From: Centroberyx gerrardi
Lineage: Eukaryota > Chordata > Actinopteri > Beryciformes > Berycidae
Assembly (NCBI RefSeq): GCF_048128805.1
Contig: NC_135998.1
Coordinates: forward strand, 29,804,992 to 29,868,991
DNA length: 64,000 nucleotides
Direction: 5' to 3'
Below, piece by piece: positions 1 through 12,293 of the stretch; position 1 is the stretch's first letter, and every line of letters starts with the position of its first letter. Under the pieces are notes generated by a model, which worked only from the letters and a program-made list of their open reading frames with translations, was not told where the DNA came from and did not search any database. The position numbers and the translations under genes are program-made.

Positions 1-48
1 TCAACCGTCAAGGGCATTGAGCCGAGTGAATATTTGCATCCCAGCTGA
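1..48 (+). CDS. possible C-terminal coding exon of an upstream gene (partial)
   Basis: The first 48 bases read as 15 open codons ending in TGA; the last residues read IEPSEYLHPS. An AATAAA at 117-122 lies about 70 bases past the stop, which fits a terminal exon with a short 3' UTR. I do not recognise the C-terminus and the rest of the gene lies outside the window. Fifteen open codons are weak evidence alone, so the call rests on the stop plus the nearby poly(A) signal. It could equally be chance. Confidence 0.22.
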   Translation, partial: STVKGIEPSEYLHPS

Positions 49-116
49 AAAGATGAGAAAGTGTGTGTCAGCAAAACAAGTGACTATTGATATGGATTTT
101 AATATGGCTATACGTA

Positions 117-122
117 AATAAA
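117..122 (+). terminator. candidate poly(A) signal AATAAA
   Basis: AATAAA about 70 bases after the putative stop codon at 46-48. It is only meaningful if that terminal exon is real. Confidence 0.2.
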
Positions 123-737
123 ACAGCCATAATCCCTGTAGTTTCATCTTGTTTCATTACATATCCTGTAGTTATAATATCAATCAGTAGTTACAAAGCA
201 CATATAACTAGCAACAGATTCACATTCTCTGAGCTCATTCAACTTATTGTAAGATAAGAAAACTGCAAATAAATGTGCCTTACCTGGGAGAATATCACCC
301 TCCATAATTGTCTTTTTAAATGTTTTTAATTTCCATGGGTTGCCAAACTAGGACTGTAAAAAATACAACACATACTGGTTGAATTGCATATGCTGCATTG
401 GCCATTTGAATGGATATTGGAATGAATTGTAAAGCATGTAATGGACCCTGACATGACATTTATGCACTTTTGAAATACAAATATGTCTTTCGCTCAGCCC
501 TAATCGTTTCTATTTTCCTTATCTAATTAATATGGATGCATGATATGTGGTTTAGATGTAACAGAAATATGTTATTTGAAATGTGATACAGTATATTGAG
601 CTGGTTATTTTATCATGACTACAATCAGTCTTTAGCAGGTTGGGGGCAGTAATGAGCCTCAGATACTTCTGGTCAGCCTCAATTTTATACTAAGAAGAAG
701 AAGGAGAATCAACGTCAGCAAAGAATATCTGTCAGAA

Positions 738-3700
738 ATGGTAAGAAGGATTTAAGATAAGTAAACTTTAGTAAATTACATAAAGAGGACTAATTGAAGC
801 TATAAGTCCTAAAATTGTATATTGGGAGCTGCGGCTAATTTAACTCATTCATGAAATCTATGTAGGCTAATGCATAGTTATTGGAATCTATATGGGAAAC
901 GTGCTAACGTTAGTTAGCTAAGATAGCTTGCTAAATTAGTTAAGGTAGCGTGAAATCGACGAGCATATGAGTTTTTCGTCTCCGTTTAAGTTTACGGACA
1001 AGGGATTTAATGAACTGAACGGATTAAAACCAGGGCGAGCTCAGGCTTTTGAAGCTGCAACCTTGGTCAGTCTGTCGCCGATGGCGTTCTCTCCATACAC
1101 CAGTGAACGGTACACCAAACTCCAATACAAAAAGCAGTCAATTTGATGTTGCATTCCTAATCACATAAACATACAAACATTGTTGAACATAACAAAGGAC
1201 CTTTACGAATCGATGGGTGGCATTTTTCAATCCGGCATACATCAAATATACCAAACAGTAATTTGTTCAGTAACATTTCAACTTTTAGAACCGATCCGCT
1301 AGCTTGCTGTTCGCTCAGTCTTCCTAGACCAAAACACACCGCGGTGCGCAGAAGTGAGCCGTGGTAAATTGTAAAAGTTGAGGTTTTATTGAAGTAAAAT
1401 GCTGCTTGGTGGATCATATGAATGCCGAATTGACCAGTGAGCACTACCAAAGCGTAAATTGGTCTTATGTAATATTGTACGTCGTGTATGTTTGCAGAAA
1501 AAGCAAAACCAGATTAAATTTTCAGATTTATGAATGGTGCTTGGCGTGACGCACTGTCACTAAAACTAGCCTCTCTGTAAAGCCTCCTTCTCAGCAGAGC
1601 GCTCACTGTTACCATATAGCTGTCATTTTTTGCATTTTCAGTAACTTAAAACCATTTTGAAAAACAATAGCCTACATATTTTCATGTCCAAAAATATCTC
1701 ACCTCACTTGTCTGCTGGTTCTCCCGAAATACTGCATTGTAAAACAGACTTGTCAACTTGTACACTACGCTGGCAATTGTTCAGTTAAAATATACAGAAG
1801 AAAGTTAGAACTTTAGACCCAGTTTATTAAATTAACAAGGCAAGGCGCAGGTCTAGAAAGTCTTGAAATAGGCCTATATGAAAAAAATATTTAGGTAATT
1901 TCCAGGTCTTTGGAAATTGCACAAAATAGTTTAGCAAAGTATGGAAAAAAATATTATTTTTATTATTATAATTAAGTATTCAGTCCCCAAATATACATAG
2001 AACTACTCATTTTCTGTGGTTTTAGACCCACTGGCATCTCACATACCCTCCCTTACCTGTCCACATGTGTCAGAGGCTCCCTGTGTGTGCAGTGCATGGC
2101 CTCCTCCCAGTTGGTTCAGCTTAACTTTCTTATGTTGACACAGCCACCCATGGTATGTCAATGTAAAAATAGGAGGAATAAAAAGTCTGGGACAATCAGA
2201 AAGCCCATGGGATAAGTAATGAACAAAGTATTAAAAGTGAGCTTACTGTATTGTTCTAATCAGAGCTTCTTTGTTTTCAGGCCACTGGGATCGACCAAGC
2301 AGTTGGCATGAGTCTGGTGGGCTTCAGCCTGCTGCTGTTTACATACTACTCTGTCTGGGTCATCGTCTTGGTAGGTGCCGTTTGTTTCCCTAAAATCCTA
2401 GCTGGAGAGACTCCTTTAATGTATGGGATCAGGATTATTCTACAGCCTAAAGACATGACTTGTTTCTGCTGAGTGACGATACAAACCTACACATAGTCCA
2501 TTATCTACTCTAGATTTAATTCACTAAGCCTGAATCACATGTGTCACATTGGGGCAAGAATTCCAAACCTTGCATATTTATTTCTGGTGTATCCTCACAC
2601 TATAGTTCATGAAATGACCAAAGCTGACAATACTGTTTCTTAAGGTTTGCACCACTCCTTGTCCTGTTGCACATATTATTGTGTTAAAAATAGTGTAAAA
2701 ATGAACCCATTGATTCCCATTTTCATAGAGGTACTTCGACGCATTCAGTCTGTTTGGACTACACAATAATGCTAACAGAGGGAGGAATTTCACTCTCTAT
2801 AATCCATATGTAAGCGAACATTGTCTGTTCATTAAAAACATGTGATATTGTGTCCTCTTCCAGCCCTTCGTGGACAGCGATCATGTGCTGCACAAGTATT
2901 TTCTTCCCCGGGAGTACTCGGTCATTCTGCCTGGCATCGCAGCAGTAATACTGCTGCTCTGTATAGGTGAGTAGATATCTGCAGCTATATCTAACTGATA
3001 TAGCTGATAAGTAGTATAACTGATGAAATGCAACGCACAGCGGAGGGAGTGTTCAGACTGAAATATGGACTCAGCCGACTGCCACAAACCTCTATAGACA
3101 TGAAATTTTTGGATTGTAAACATAGGCAGAAGACTTGCTTCCTTGAGCCCTAGGGGAGGAGTTGTCATTCTTCTTCATTATATGAAAATAATCCAGTTAT
3201 AGTATTACAAACCTCACTAAACTGTGCTTTTATCAATACTATACTGGTTCTGTGGCTTTAACTGGGCCCTCACCATTTGTTTCCTAATGGAGCATGGGTA
3301 TTCAAGTCCCCTCAGTACAATTTCTTTATTGAGACAGTAGCGACACTGTATTTCATGGTTGGCCAGCAAAAATATGTATATATGGTTCTGAAGATGGGGT
3401 TATCAATCATTAACCTTTTCATACAGAGCTCAAAAAGTTGTGGAAAACCCCAGGCTACTAAAAAAGTAACCCACCACATATGTATGTTATTTTGCTTAGA
3501 CCTATCCACACCTCTCTCAACTCCTACAAGGTGTACAATTAGTGAAAACCTGTCTTTAGTCTGTTTTTATTGAATGAATGTTGTCCTCTCTGTTGTTGTT
3601 GTTGTTGAGTGAGATGTGAGATATGAGAATTAACCTTAAACTGTCGTAATAGTCATTTCAAACTTAATAACTTACTTATGTGCTCCATAGGGACCTTCAC

Positions 3701-3746
3701 TGCAGTCGTCATCTGGAAGAATCGCAAGCCGAAGAAAGTGGACTAG
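738..3746 (+). CDS. dpm2: dolichol-phosphate mannosyltransferase subunit 2
   Basis: DPM2 is the small ER-membrane subunit of dolichol-phosphate-mannose synthase. It stabilises and anchors catalytic DPM1 together with DPM3, and so supplies mannose for N-glycans, GPI anchors and O-mannosylation. Coding exons are 738-740 (only the ATG), 2281-2370, 2864-2966 and 3691-3746 (stop TAG 3744-3746); all introns are GT..AG and all phases match. The product is 83 aa against 84 in human. It starts MATGIDQAVG, has a first membrane helix around residues 11-30 (GFSLLLFTYYSVWVIVL), the family segment PFVDSDHVLHKYFLPREYSV, and a second helix around 50-70 ending in a lysine-rich tail (RKPKKVD). Similarity to remembered vertebrate DPM2 is very strong. 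Downstream pip5kl1 is its neighbour in human too. I see no disabling change. Confidence 0.95.
967..1146 (+). other. 59-codon open frame in dpm2 intron 1, unrecognised
   Basis: ATG at 967 and TGA at 1144-1146 enclose 59 codons with fairly even composition, including SPFKFTDKGFNELNGLK and SPYTSERYTKLQYKKQS. It lies inside dpm2 intron 1, about 230 bases after the first exon, in locally less AT-rich sequence. I recognise no family and see no clear promoter, splice sites or poly(A) signal. It may be a chance frame, an alternative first exon or an old element fragment. Confidence 0.12.
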
Positions 3747-4629
3747 ACGCAGGATGTGAGAGATACGGCTGTGTGGGTCAGAGTGTGTGACATTAATCTC
3801 GATGCTACTCGACGACCATCTCTAAAACCGTCCCTGGTGGCTCCATCTTCATTCCAACAGTTCTTCAGGAAAACCAAAAAACATGTCTGTGTCTCCTATC
3901 TAGGTTCTTAAGGCTTACAAAATTACACAATCTTTTATTCATTTCACTACTTTAAATCTGTCATTTTAAAGGTGTCCAAAGGTTTTTGACAATTATCAAT
4001 GAATCACTTTGGGCTGCCAGGTGCACTGACCCATCGCTAGGCTTGAGGTCAGTTGGTGTATGCAGAAATCCTGATTCTTGCTGTAGGCATTAGGCAGTGC
4101 TAGATTGCTAGCTGATGGGTTGAGAACATGGTGAGTTTATACCAGTGTAATATGTACCAGACCAAGGGCAGTGGAAACCTCTCCTGCACTCTGTAGGATT
4201 GCATGGGGATCCAGCAGATAATCCCTCAGACCAACTATTGGAAATGGAAAGCTTTTGTTCAGGTGATGTGCGGCAGTCTGGTCTGTAACGTGTAATGAGC
4301 AGGCATCTTGAAGCAAATGGACTGGTTTCACTTTTGCCTTTACAGGTAATTATCAGTGAAGTGGTAGCAGGGGACCTGCTCTGTGGTAAATACACCTACA
4401 GGACTACATGTCACTGGATGGAAAATGTGAGATTTCCAACTTTAATGTCAGCAACACAGTTGTTTGTAAATATTGTGACATAGGGGAATCCATTTTTGTA
4501 ATGTTTTTATTACTCCAAGTGATGTACCTTCTTCCTGATCTAATCCAGACTCTGGCTGCACTGCAGTCTGTTGCACAAAACTAAGGTTGAAAATGGGAGA
4601 AGGGCCAAAGGTCCCGTATCTGTACATGA

Positions 4630-4635
4630 AATAAA
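4630..4635 (+). terminator. candidate dpm2 poly(A) signal
   Basis: AATAAA about 880 bases after the dpm2 stop codon, in otherwise gene-free sequence before the simple-repeat tract. It would give a 3' UTR of about 0.9 kb. Other signals may be used. Confidence 0.35.
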
Positions 4636-4764
4636 ATGTTTGGGTTGTGAGTTCTGCCTTGTGACTTATGAATTATTTCTTTTTAATCCTAATGTACGTA
4701 GATCTATATACAATATATGCTCATTTAATTTCCTAAAAATCATTTCATTTGTAATGATAATAAT

Positions 4765-5071
4765 TTGAATGATTACAATTATTATTATTGATAGTAGCAG
4801 CAGCAGTAGCCTAGTAGTATTTGTAGTAATAGTAGCAGCAGTATTATTATTAGTAGTAATGGTAGCAGTGTTAGTATAGTAACAGTATTATTATTAGTAG
4901 TAAGAGTAACAGTATTATTATCAGTAGTAATAGCAGCAGTAGGCCTATTATTATTAGGGTAATAACGGTAGCAGTATCATGATTGTTAGTAGGCTAGTTA
5001 GCAGCCTAGTACTTGATGCCATGAGTCAGCAGCATCTGCTAGAAACATCATCATCATCATCATCATCATCC
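4765..5071. repeat. degenerate (TAG/TAT)n tract followed by (ATC)n
   Basis: About 250 bases of interspersed TAG, CAG and TAT triplets on the + strand, decayed by substitution, then a clean (ATC)8-type run at about 5046-5071. It separates the dpm2 3' region from a GC-rich block. Confidence 0.8.
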
Positions 5072-5109
5072 TACCTCTGACATTACGGGTGATGTGTGAC
5101 ATTTGATGA

Positions 5110-5326
5110 TGTAAAAAGCACCGGGGCCCCTAGTGAGCCCAGTGTGGAGCAGCAGCGTGCGGCCGGCCACCGGCCGGTCAGTAGGAGGTCTGTCTGTGGT
5201 GCATGTGGTGCAGGGTGTGCCGGGCTCCGCTCAGTGTCAGCACACTGACTGCAGCACTGACATGTGAGCGGAGCGCCGCCGGCAGCGGACCGATCTCAAC
5301 TCGCTGCGTCGATGAGCCAAACGGAG
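5110..5326 (+). promoter_or_regulatory. CpG-rich block, candidate pip5kl1 promoter and first exon
   Basis: This block is much richer in G, C and CpG (GCGGCCGGCCACCGGCCGG) than its AT-rich surroundings. It ends at GGAG|GCAAGT (donor at 5327), the classical consensus of a GC-AG intron. An ATG at 5312 gives five codons, MSQTE, ending exactly at that donor in phase 0, so splicing to the acceptor at 12643 keeps the pip5kl1 frame. The first recognised pip5kl1 coding exon begins at an acceptor, so an upstream exon must exist. This is inference, not proof. Confidence 0.35.
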
Positions 5327-5329
5327 GCA

Positions 5330-8300
5330 AGTACACAACCTCTCTAACACTTTTATCAAAGGATGCGAACCTTGACATGCCAGTGCGTTTTAGGATTAAC
5401 TATGTGACTTTTGAGTATTGGATGCTGTCATTAAAGCTTGTAATATCCAAGTTGCCATCGGGATATTTCCTATTTGCGCCACCGCTATGATAAGAAACGA
5501 CCGTGGAAAGTTGAGCATCGCGACGCGTCGTTTTAAAAAGAAGCATCAGTTCAGTGAATTCCCTTGACCTACCAATACTCAACTGGAAGCCACTGTCTCA
5601 TGTGGGCCTACTGTGTCAGTGTGGAGTGTCTAGCAGGTAATGCCTATGTCAGTGGAGCAACAAAAACAGGTTTGTTGTCCATACTGACTAAGCATATTGA
5701 TAAGCCTAAACAAATGAATTCATCTGTTAAGCTACAGCTTTGGAGAAAGTTTACTAAACATTTAGGACCATACACACCTAAAAACTAATAACACCTCTAC
5801 AAAACCAATTATTTAAATATCTCGATTTGCCCTGCTGCAAGATGCTAATAGGTCTAATATTAGCCTATGGAGGAGTGTGTTGTTGTGAAATAGCTACTGC
5901 AGCATGCAGGGCAGTGATATAGTGGTAAATAAAAAGGTGGGTAAACTATGAACTCCAGTCAGTGATTATAAGGCAAACAAGCACCAATATAACAAAAACT
6001 AAGTGTTTTCAGAAAAGCTTTAATTTATGCACCCTCCCCCCAAAATATATCTTCATCAGTACCCTAACCAACCTCAGTTTGATGCTACTTACTGTGATGC
6101 ACAGTAGCATACAGACAACCTATAGAGTTGAGCTGAGTTTAGGCGGGTTTACTCTCCATTACATCCCTGATCCAGGACTTGAAAAGAGCACCTCTCTGCT
6201 TGTTGTCAAGAGTACAAGCTGCTTGCTCAGCATCACTGGGTTTACATAGGCTATGTGAAGGGGACGGTCGGTGTGGGCGGGACAACTTGCCGGCCATTTA
6301 ATCAGACCTGATGCCAAATTTTCAGAAGGTAGTCCACGATGCAACATTTTTCTCTGATCTTCTAGATCCTGTTCTGAGCTCCTTCCTCAGTCACAATGTT
6401 GACGCCTCCTGGCTAAATTGAACAGTTTTGGGCAGTTTTATTTGAAAAAAGGTGAGAAGATCAGCTTTAAGCTCTCCCCCACTTGACCAGGCCAAATTTA
6501 CTTATTCTGTGAACTCTGCTGTCTTGAGCTGTTATTAACTTCCTAGAAGAGACAGTATTCAGCCATCTAGGTGCTGTTGCAAATTCATTTGTCAACAAGG
6601 TCATTTGACACTTCATTTGACAGTCCTAGTATTTTATCACAAACTTTATCACTAACTACTACTACTACTACTAAAACCAAAAGCTCTGGAAGGGCTAGCA
6701 CTACTACTGCTCTCATTGGCACGCACCACAGCCAGGTGCTAAATGCTGTTGCAGACACTCTCTGCAGAGGCATCACCCAAACCAAGCCCTTCAGCCCAGC
6801 AAGTGGGGAAGAAACTTCAACCCCAGCTGAGAATATCAGTACAGCTCCTGGCAGCTGAAGCTAGCTGGGGAGAAAGCTTAAATTCCCACGCTTAGACTGC
6901 TACTGTCAGAACCACTGAAAGCAGGTGGTCATGTTGGTGGGCTGCAAAGAGTTTGTGGGCCAGTCTAAGTGCAGCACTTACAGTTTCCTGGCATCACAAG
7001 CATGCACAAGTGGAAAGCCATCAAAAGCACCACAGAGGCTGCAGAGAAGGCCTCAGGATTGGACACAAGCCAAGAGACTGCTCAACCTGCGCTGAGTCAC
7101 CTGGGTAAGGGTGTCTGATGTTGAAAGGGGTCCACACCAGCTCACTGATAAAACACTCTGCAAGAAATCGAGGTGACAACGGACGTCACCGAGAGTCTGT
7201 TTAGTAGAGCTTTGGTTTTGCCACTGGTCATTCCTCAAGACCCTCCGGCAGCTCAGAGTAACATAGAGCAACATGGATTGTTTAATTCTCCATGGAGCGT
7301 AGGGAATTTGTTGAATCCTAGGACTGCCTGGGAAAACATGGGAATGGAAAGTGAATGAATCATGCTCTGCCTTTCCTCAACAAGAACTGTCGCTGAGCCC
7401 TTAAGCAAGGCGTTTAAAGGATTCCTCTGGTGCTGATGAAAGTTAGCCTTGTTTTCCAGATTGGCATCTCTCCCATGTGAAATCGCTGTTGTTTTTGGGA
7501 AACAGCATTGTAACAGAGACCAAACTAGCTTGTTATCAGTGGCTCCAACTAATTTGTGGAACGAACTGTGGAATGATAGAGCTAACTTATTCCACGCGCA
7601 CTATTTTCAGGTAGATAAACACTCTTTCACAGCTGTACGTTTTGAATTAACCATGCAGGACGTTAGCGACGGGTGAGAAGTGCCGTGTAAGGCGGGACTT
7701 CCGATGAAAACAAACCCAACTTCTCAGGTGAATGTGTGAACTACTTTTCGTTCACAAATAAAATGTATATTGTATGCTTTTATACTACTATCTTGACCAA
7801 TGAATCTCCTCCATGGATTCCTCCTTTTTTTGGAGCGTGTGTTAAGCCTATGTGCCTCACCCTCTCCGTGGGATTGTGGAAATGAATAATTTGAAGTAGA
7901 ATTATTTAATTAATTGACGAGTAGCATATCACTAGACCACTGTAGATGGTCAGGATATGATTTAGATGCATTTAGCACAAAATGCCTATAGGTAAGACAG
8001 TAGTTGACAAGCGTGTCTGTATGTCACTCCCTAAAAAGTGACAAGCTCACTTGACACTGAAGCATGTGCACAGTGTTGAAAGACCCAAAACTCATTCGGA
8101 GGAGCTCTGTATCTAACTCACATACACTGGTATTTTTAATTTTTGTTTGAGATATGCTGTGGTAGAGCCAGTATTTTACAGTCTTGATCAAGTCTTGACT
8201 CTCAGCAGCCATAGACATACAATTTGTCTGAACTGTAATTTCAGTCAAAATCGAGTTGAGTCATTCGTATTGATCAAGAACCCTATCAAAGCACCACAGA

Positions 8301-9225
8301 TTATGTTCATTTTGTGCTATAGGGCAATAAAAAAATCTTACTTATTGCCCCTTTAACTCTCACCATATTGTCCATTCATTTGCCTTTTTTCCTTCTTTGC
8401 TTAAACAGCTTCCTTCCTCCTTTTACTTTTTGTTACTGCAGACTGCCCCTGTGCTTCCCCTGTGCTCTTAAATCACCCAGAAACACACAAGCTCTGCTTC
8501 ATATTTGGGGGTTCAAGCCTGTATGGCTGAAACCACGTTTTTGTGCTGGTTTAGCATTCTTTAGGCAGCCATGTCCAAATTTAATTTTTGGCATTTTTTT
8601 TTTTGCCTTCTAAACAATTGTAGTCAGTGGGAATTAGGAGATATTTGAACATCGGTATCTTGCTTATAGTTTAACCAAACATAGTAAAAGTTTTTTTTTT
8701 TTTTTAACAAATATATTTATTGCCATTTTAGTTTCAACAACAGAGATCATGACAAAAAAACCCAAACAGATAGTGAAAGTAATTTTAAAAACATTCACAT
8801 TTTGTCCAGATGAACAATATTTATTATCAGGAATTATGATGTAAACAATTAATTTGAAAAGCTGCCCTTAATGTTTAAGAAACAAACTAAAAGGTAACCT
8901 ACTTTCCAAATGGCTTATTCAGTTCATGGCCCTCTTATGGTCCTATAACCAGCTACTATAAACTCTTAAACTCTGTAATACTAAATTTGGACTTCTCCTT
9001 CCTCTTCTTCCTTATCCTCTCATCTTCTTCCTTCCACCTTCCTTCTCTTTACTCCCTTTTTTTCTCATAACCTGGCCACCACATTGTTGCTAACAACTAC
9101 AATTTCCTTCTTCTTCTTCTGCCAATTCTCTAATCACTGTGAGATGTCACATGATAGAGACATGACAGAATGATGGGCAGAATGATAGATGATGGTGTGT
9201 AAATGCTTCCCAATAAGTATGATCC
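5330..9225. other. 3.9 kb without a recognisable gene
   Basis: I see no conserved exon, transposase or retroelement domain here. It holds a short (TAC)n run near 6655-6672 followed by an open frame with no recognisable similarity, poly(T) near 8690-8705, and CT-rich sequence at 8990-9120. If the exon at 5312 is right, this is pip5kl1 intron 1. Confidence 0.5.
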
Positions 9226-9229
9226 CAAT

Positions 9230-9985
9230 TGGCCTGATAGGGGCACCATAATTAAAGGTCTAATTTTTAAACCTTTGATGGGCTATAATTCCTGCACTGA
9301 TTGACATGAACCTTGCTACACATATTCTCTTGAGTATGCTTGACAAATATGCCAATTGATGCTCATTTGCATTTTTTGAAAAATAGTGAAAAATATCAAT
9401 ACCAAATTTGGTACACATCCAAAGGGGGCCTTGATACACCAATGTTATATTAACAGGCTCAATTGCATTAACAATATTGTCGCCAGTGACCAATGAACAT
9501 GACAAAGGGTGTGGCCTAACACAAAATTGGCCATAATTCATCAACCATTTTGTCCATGACCCGTTTGTTCATGAAGGATCTATGCAGCAGGATTTCTAAA
9601 TCAACCCGTAGGGGGCGCCACAAATGCCAAAAATTTATATTTCAGAATTGGATGGACCAAAGGATACAATATTTGGTACCTACATAAACTTTAGGGCCAA
9701 GTTAAAGGAATAGTTCACCCAAAAATACAAACGTCACTGGTGTTTTGTCTGACATAATGACATTTTCATTTTTGGGTGAATTATTCCTTCAAAGCCATAA
9801 TATGAAGTTTGGGTGTGATTGGTCCAAGTGGGTGTGGTCTATGGTATGATAAATGTGGAACTCTTTTTAAAGTCAATCTCGAATATGCATGCCAAATTTC
9901 ATGCAAATCCGTCACAGCTGAGCCGAATAACCGCACTTTGAATGTTGAGGCAGACGCAGCAAAGTTGTACACCTTTCACAGCAAT
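9230..9985. repeat. unclassified dispersed repeat, interrupted by a MITE
   Basis: The sequence has the style of teleost non-coding dispersed repeats, with runs such as GGGGGCGCCACAAATGCC and a phrase built on ATGCCAAATTTCATGCAAATC. It has no coding capacity and I cannot assign a superfamily. A small TTAA MITE sits inside it at 9706-9788. Confidence 0.4.
9706..9788. mobile_element. short TTAA-type MITE
   Basis: The left end AGGAATAGTTCACCCAAAAA is mirrored on the right by TTTTTGGGTGAATTATTCCT. The left flank is TTAA (9702-9705); the right flank is a mutated TCAA. About 83 bases, almost entirely terminal inverted repeat, so it could fold into one hairpin. TTAA duplications are typical of piggyBac-like MITEs. 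Confidence 0.7.
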
Positions 9986-10109
9986 GTTGATACAAAATAC
10001 AGCACAAAAACTACTACTGTCTCATCTAATCTCACTGCATGAGAGGCTGAAATTGCAGCCACTTACACCTTCACCATGTTGGCTGTCTTCCCTTTATCCA
10101 GAACAGACT

Positions 10110-10340
10110 GTGGGGCTCATTCATAAAACTTACCGGCAGGTTTAGCGTGACGTTAGAGGCAGATACTGTCACGGTAGGGTGTTTTCTCATTCATAAGCGT
10201 GAAATACCGGGACGGTATTAGCGTTACCGCTTTCCCCGTACTTCCACCCCTTTTGATCATTTACATATTGTGAAAGCGATTCATAAAAGCACACCACGCC
10301 GCAAAAAATACCACCTGCTCAAGTCAGACGCTATATTGTA
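10110..10340. repeat. unclassified repeat with internally repeated TCATTCATAA
   Basis: CTCATTCATAAAACTTACC near 10116 is echoed by CTCATTCATAAGCG near 10187 and GATTCATAAAAGCA near 10279, with GC-rich segments between. It looks like part of a DNA-element end, but I cannot see two paired termini. Confidence 0.3.
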
Positions 10341-11660
10341 GAAAAAAGTATGAGTGGCATAGAACAGGATACTGGACTGCTGGCACACCATGTAGAAAAC
10401 AGCCTCCGCCTTGCTGCATAGTTCTCCCTTGTGGAAGGAACCCAGGCATTCCTCAGGGTCTCCTGCACAGCCCTGCCTACTTCCTGCAAGCCGGGATCAC
10501 CAGAGGCCAAACCCATAGTCTCAGAACCTGGGGGTTGGAGTGCCATATTTTCCCCCACATTAGCCCCCTCAGCCCAAGAACTCCCCAACACCAGATCCTG
10601 AAGCCCCAGAAACCACGGTCTCCCTGGCCATCTTGAGGCCACTAGAAAGACCCTGCACCTTCCGAGCTTGACCTGTCTCAAGACCAGTGAGATTAGGGGA
10701 AAAAGCGAGACCAAGAGACAAAAAGATCCACTCTGGCCCTGCTGAATTGATGCCAAATCTGTGCCATCACCACTGGATGGAGGCGCCATTCCCCGCCCAA
10801 GACTTTGTCACCTTTATTGTCACCTTTAAATTCACCATGCTGTCAGTCTTTGGGTGTAGTTGGAAGGCCTTGTGCTACCACTGAAAGGGCCTGGCCCTCA
10901 GCAATCCCAAGGGAGCCACCACTGCTGCAGCCACCATTGTGCCCAAAAGGCGCTGGAACTCTGGCAACTCCCGTATGCACCTTGCTTGAGGTGCTCGAGG
11001 AGGGACACCAACTTCTTGGCCCTTCGTTCTCTAAGGGATGCCTTCATTGTCACCGATGAGCTTCAACCCAACAAACATAACCTGCTGTGTCGGCTGCAAG
11101 TTGCTTTTCTCCCAGTTCACTCTGGACCCCAAGGTCTGCACATGAGATAGCACCAACTGTGTGTCTACTAACACCCAGTTGCGTGATGGTGCATACACCA
11201 ACCAGACCAGGCAAGTGAATATCTTCAGCACACGTGTCTGCAAGGGTGCCAGTGCAGCAACCACACAACTTGTGAACACCATGGGAGACAGAGACAAGGT
11301 GAAGGAAGCACCTGGAACTGATATACTTGGCCTTGGGTTGCAAACTGCAGGAAATGTCTGTGGTGAGGGCAAGAGCTGTAGCTGGATGGGCTCTTGAGCT
11401 ACCATCTCTGTTCGTCGACAGGAATAGCAAGTCTGGATGCTTGCTAGGACTCTCCTGGCTCTGCCCCCTGGAGTGTTGACAAGACCAGTTACGCTTCTTG
11501 ACTCTGTGTCTCTCGCTACCATGAGATGAGGAGGACTGGCCAGCTCTTGTGCAAGCAGAGCGTTCCATGCGATGCGGCCTCTGAATCCTCTCTTCCCTTG
11601 ACAAATCCAGTGCTGTATCACAGGGGTCTTTAATATCCTGCATGAGGTGGCCCTGATCAA
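10340..11660 (-). mobile_element. DIRS-type retrotransposon fragment (reverse transcriptase and start of tyrosine recombinase)
   Basis: On the minus strand, 11660 to about 11040 encodes reverse-transcriptase-like protein with the family segments VVAALAPLQ, DTQLVLSHVQTLG and RVNWEKSNLQPTQ, broken by frameshifts. Further on (10789-10331) comes QETLRNAWVPSTRENYAARR, which resembles the N-terminal core-binding part of DIRS tyrosine recombinases. The RNase H portion expected between them is mostly missing, and the recombinase catalytic part is absent. It is an internally deleted dead copy, about 1 kb upstream of the first firm pip5kl1 exon. Confidence 0.75.
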
Positions 11661-12260
11661 GCTATCAACCTGTCCACTGAACTCAGGGAGTGAGGCTTGA
11701 CGCTCACCTCAATTGCTGTCAACCTGTCAGGTGAATCACAGTCATTAGCATTTTTTTTGGCTCTTTTCGCAGTCACCGGATATCTGATTGTGTCTTAATC
11801 AATTATCAGATGATAGAACAAAATCAACGAACAATAAATCATGCATACCTACCTAGTAAGGCTTAATAAGGTACATCTATTGCCAACCCGGTCAGACTGG
11901 AAAAGCTTGTTAGGCTAACTCAACTGGGCACGAGCCTAGAACAGCAATTACGCAGTCAAAGCTCTTGCAAACCAGTGAGAAGTCAGCTTGAACTCCCCAA
12001 CAAAAGCAATTAATAAATTAACCTTAAAGAGTGCTTTATAGATTTCTAAATCAAAGATGTAATTTGGTCATGTGCCATCCTATACCCACAGCAAAAAGTA
12101 GCAACATCTAACAAAACAGTGAGAAGGCCTTGAGCCTGTATGTTCAGCGTTTTTCACATCAATTGGGAGATGACAGAACTACCCAATTTACTATGGTAAA
12201 TCAAATGCCCCCCCGGTAGATGTATACGTAGACAAATATTTCATGTACATTTACTGTAAC

Positions 12261-12293
12261 ATATATCTATATATATATATATATATATATATA
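12261..12293. repeat. (TA)n microsatellite
   Basis: About 33 bases of alternating T and A with one early interruption. Confidence 0.9.

Noticed and set aside
6571..6858. 95-codon open frame after a (TAC)n run
   Set aside because: Thr-rich start comes from the simple repeat; no similarity to known proteins and no exon signals.
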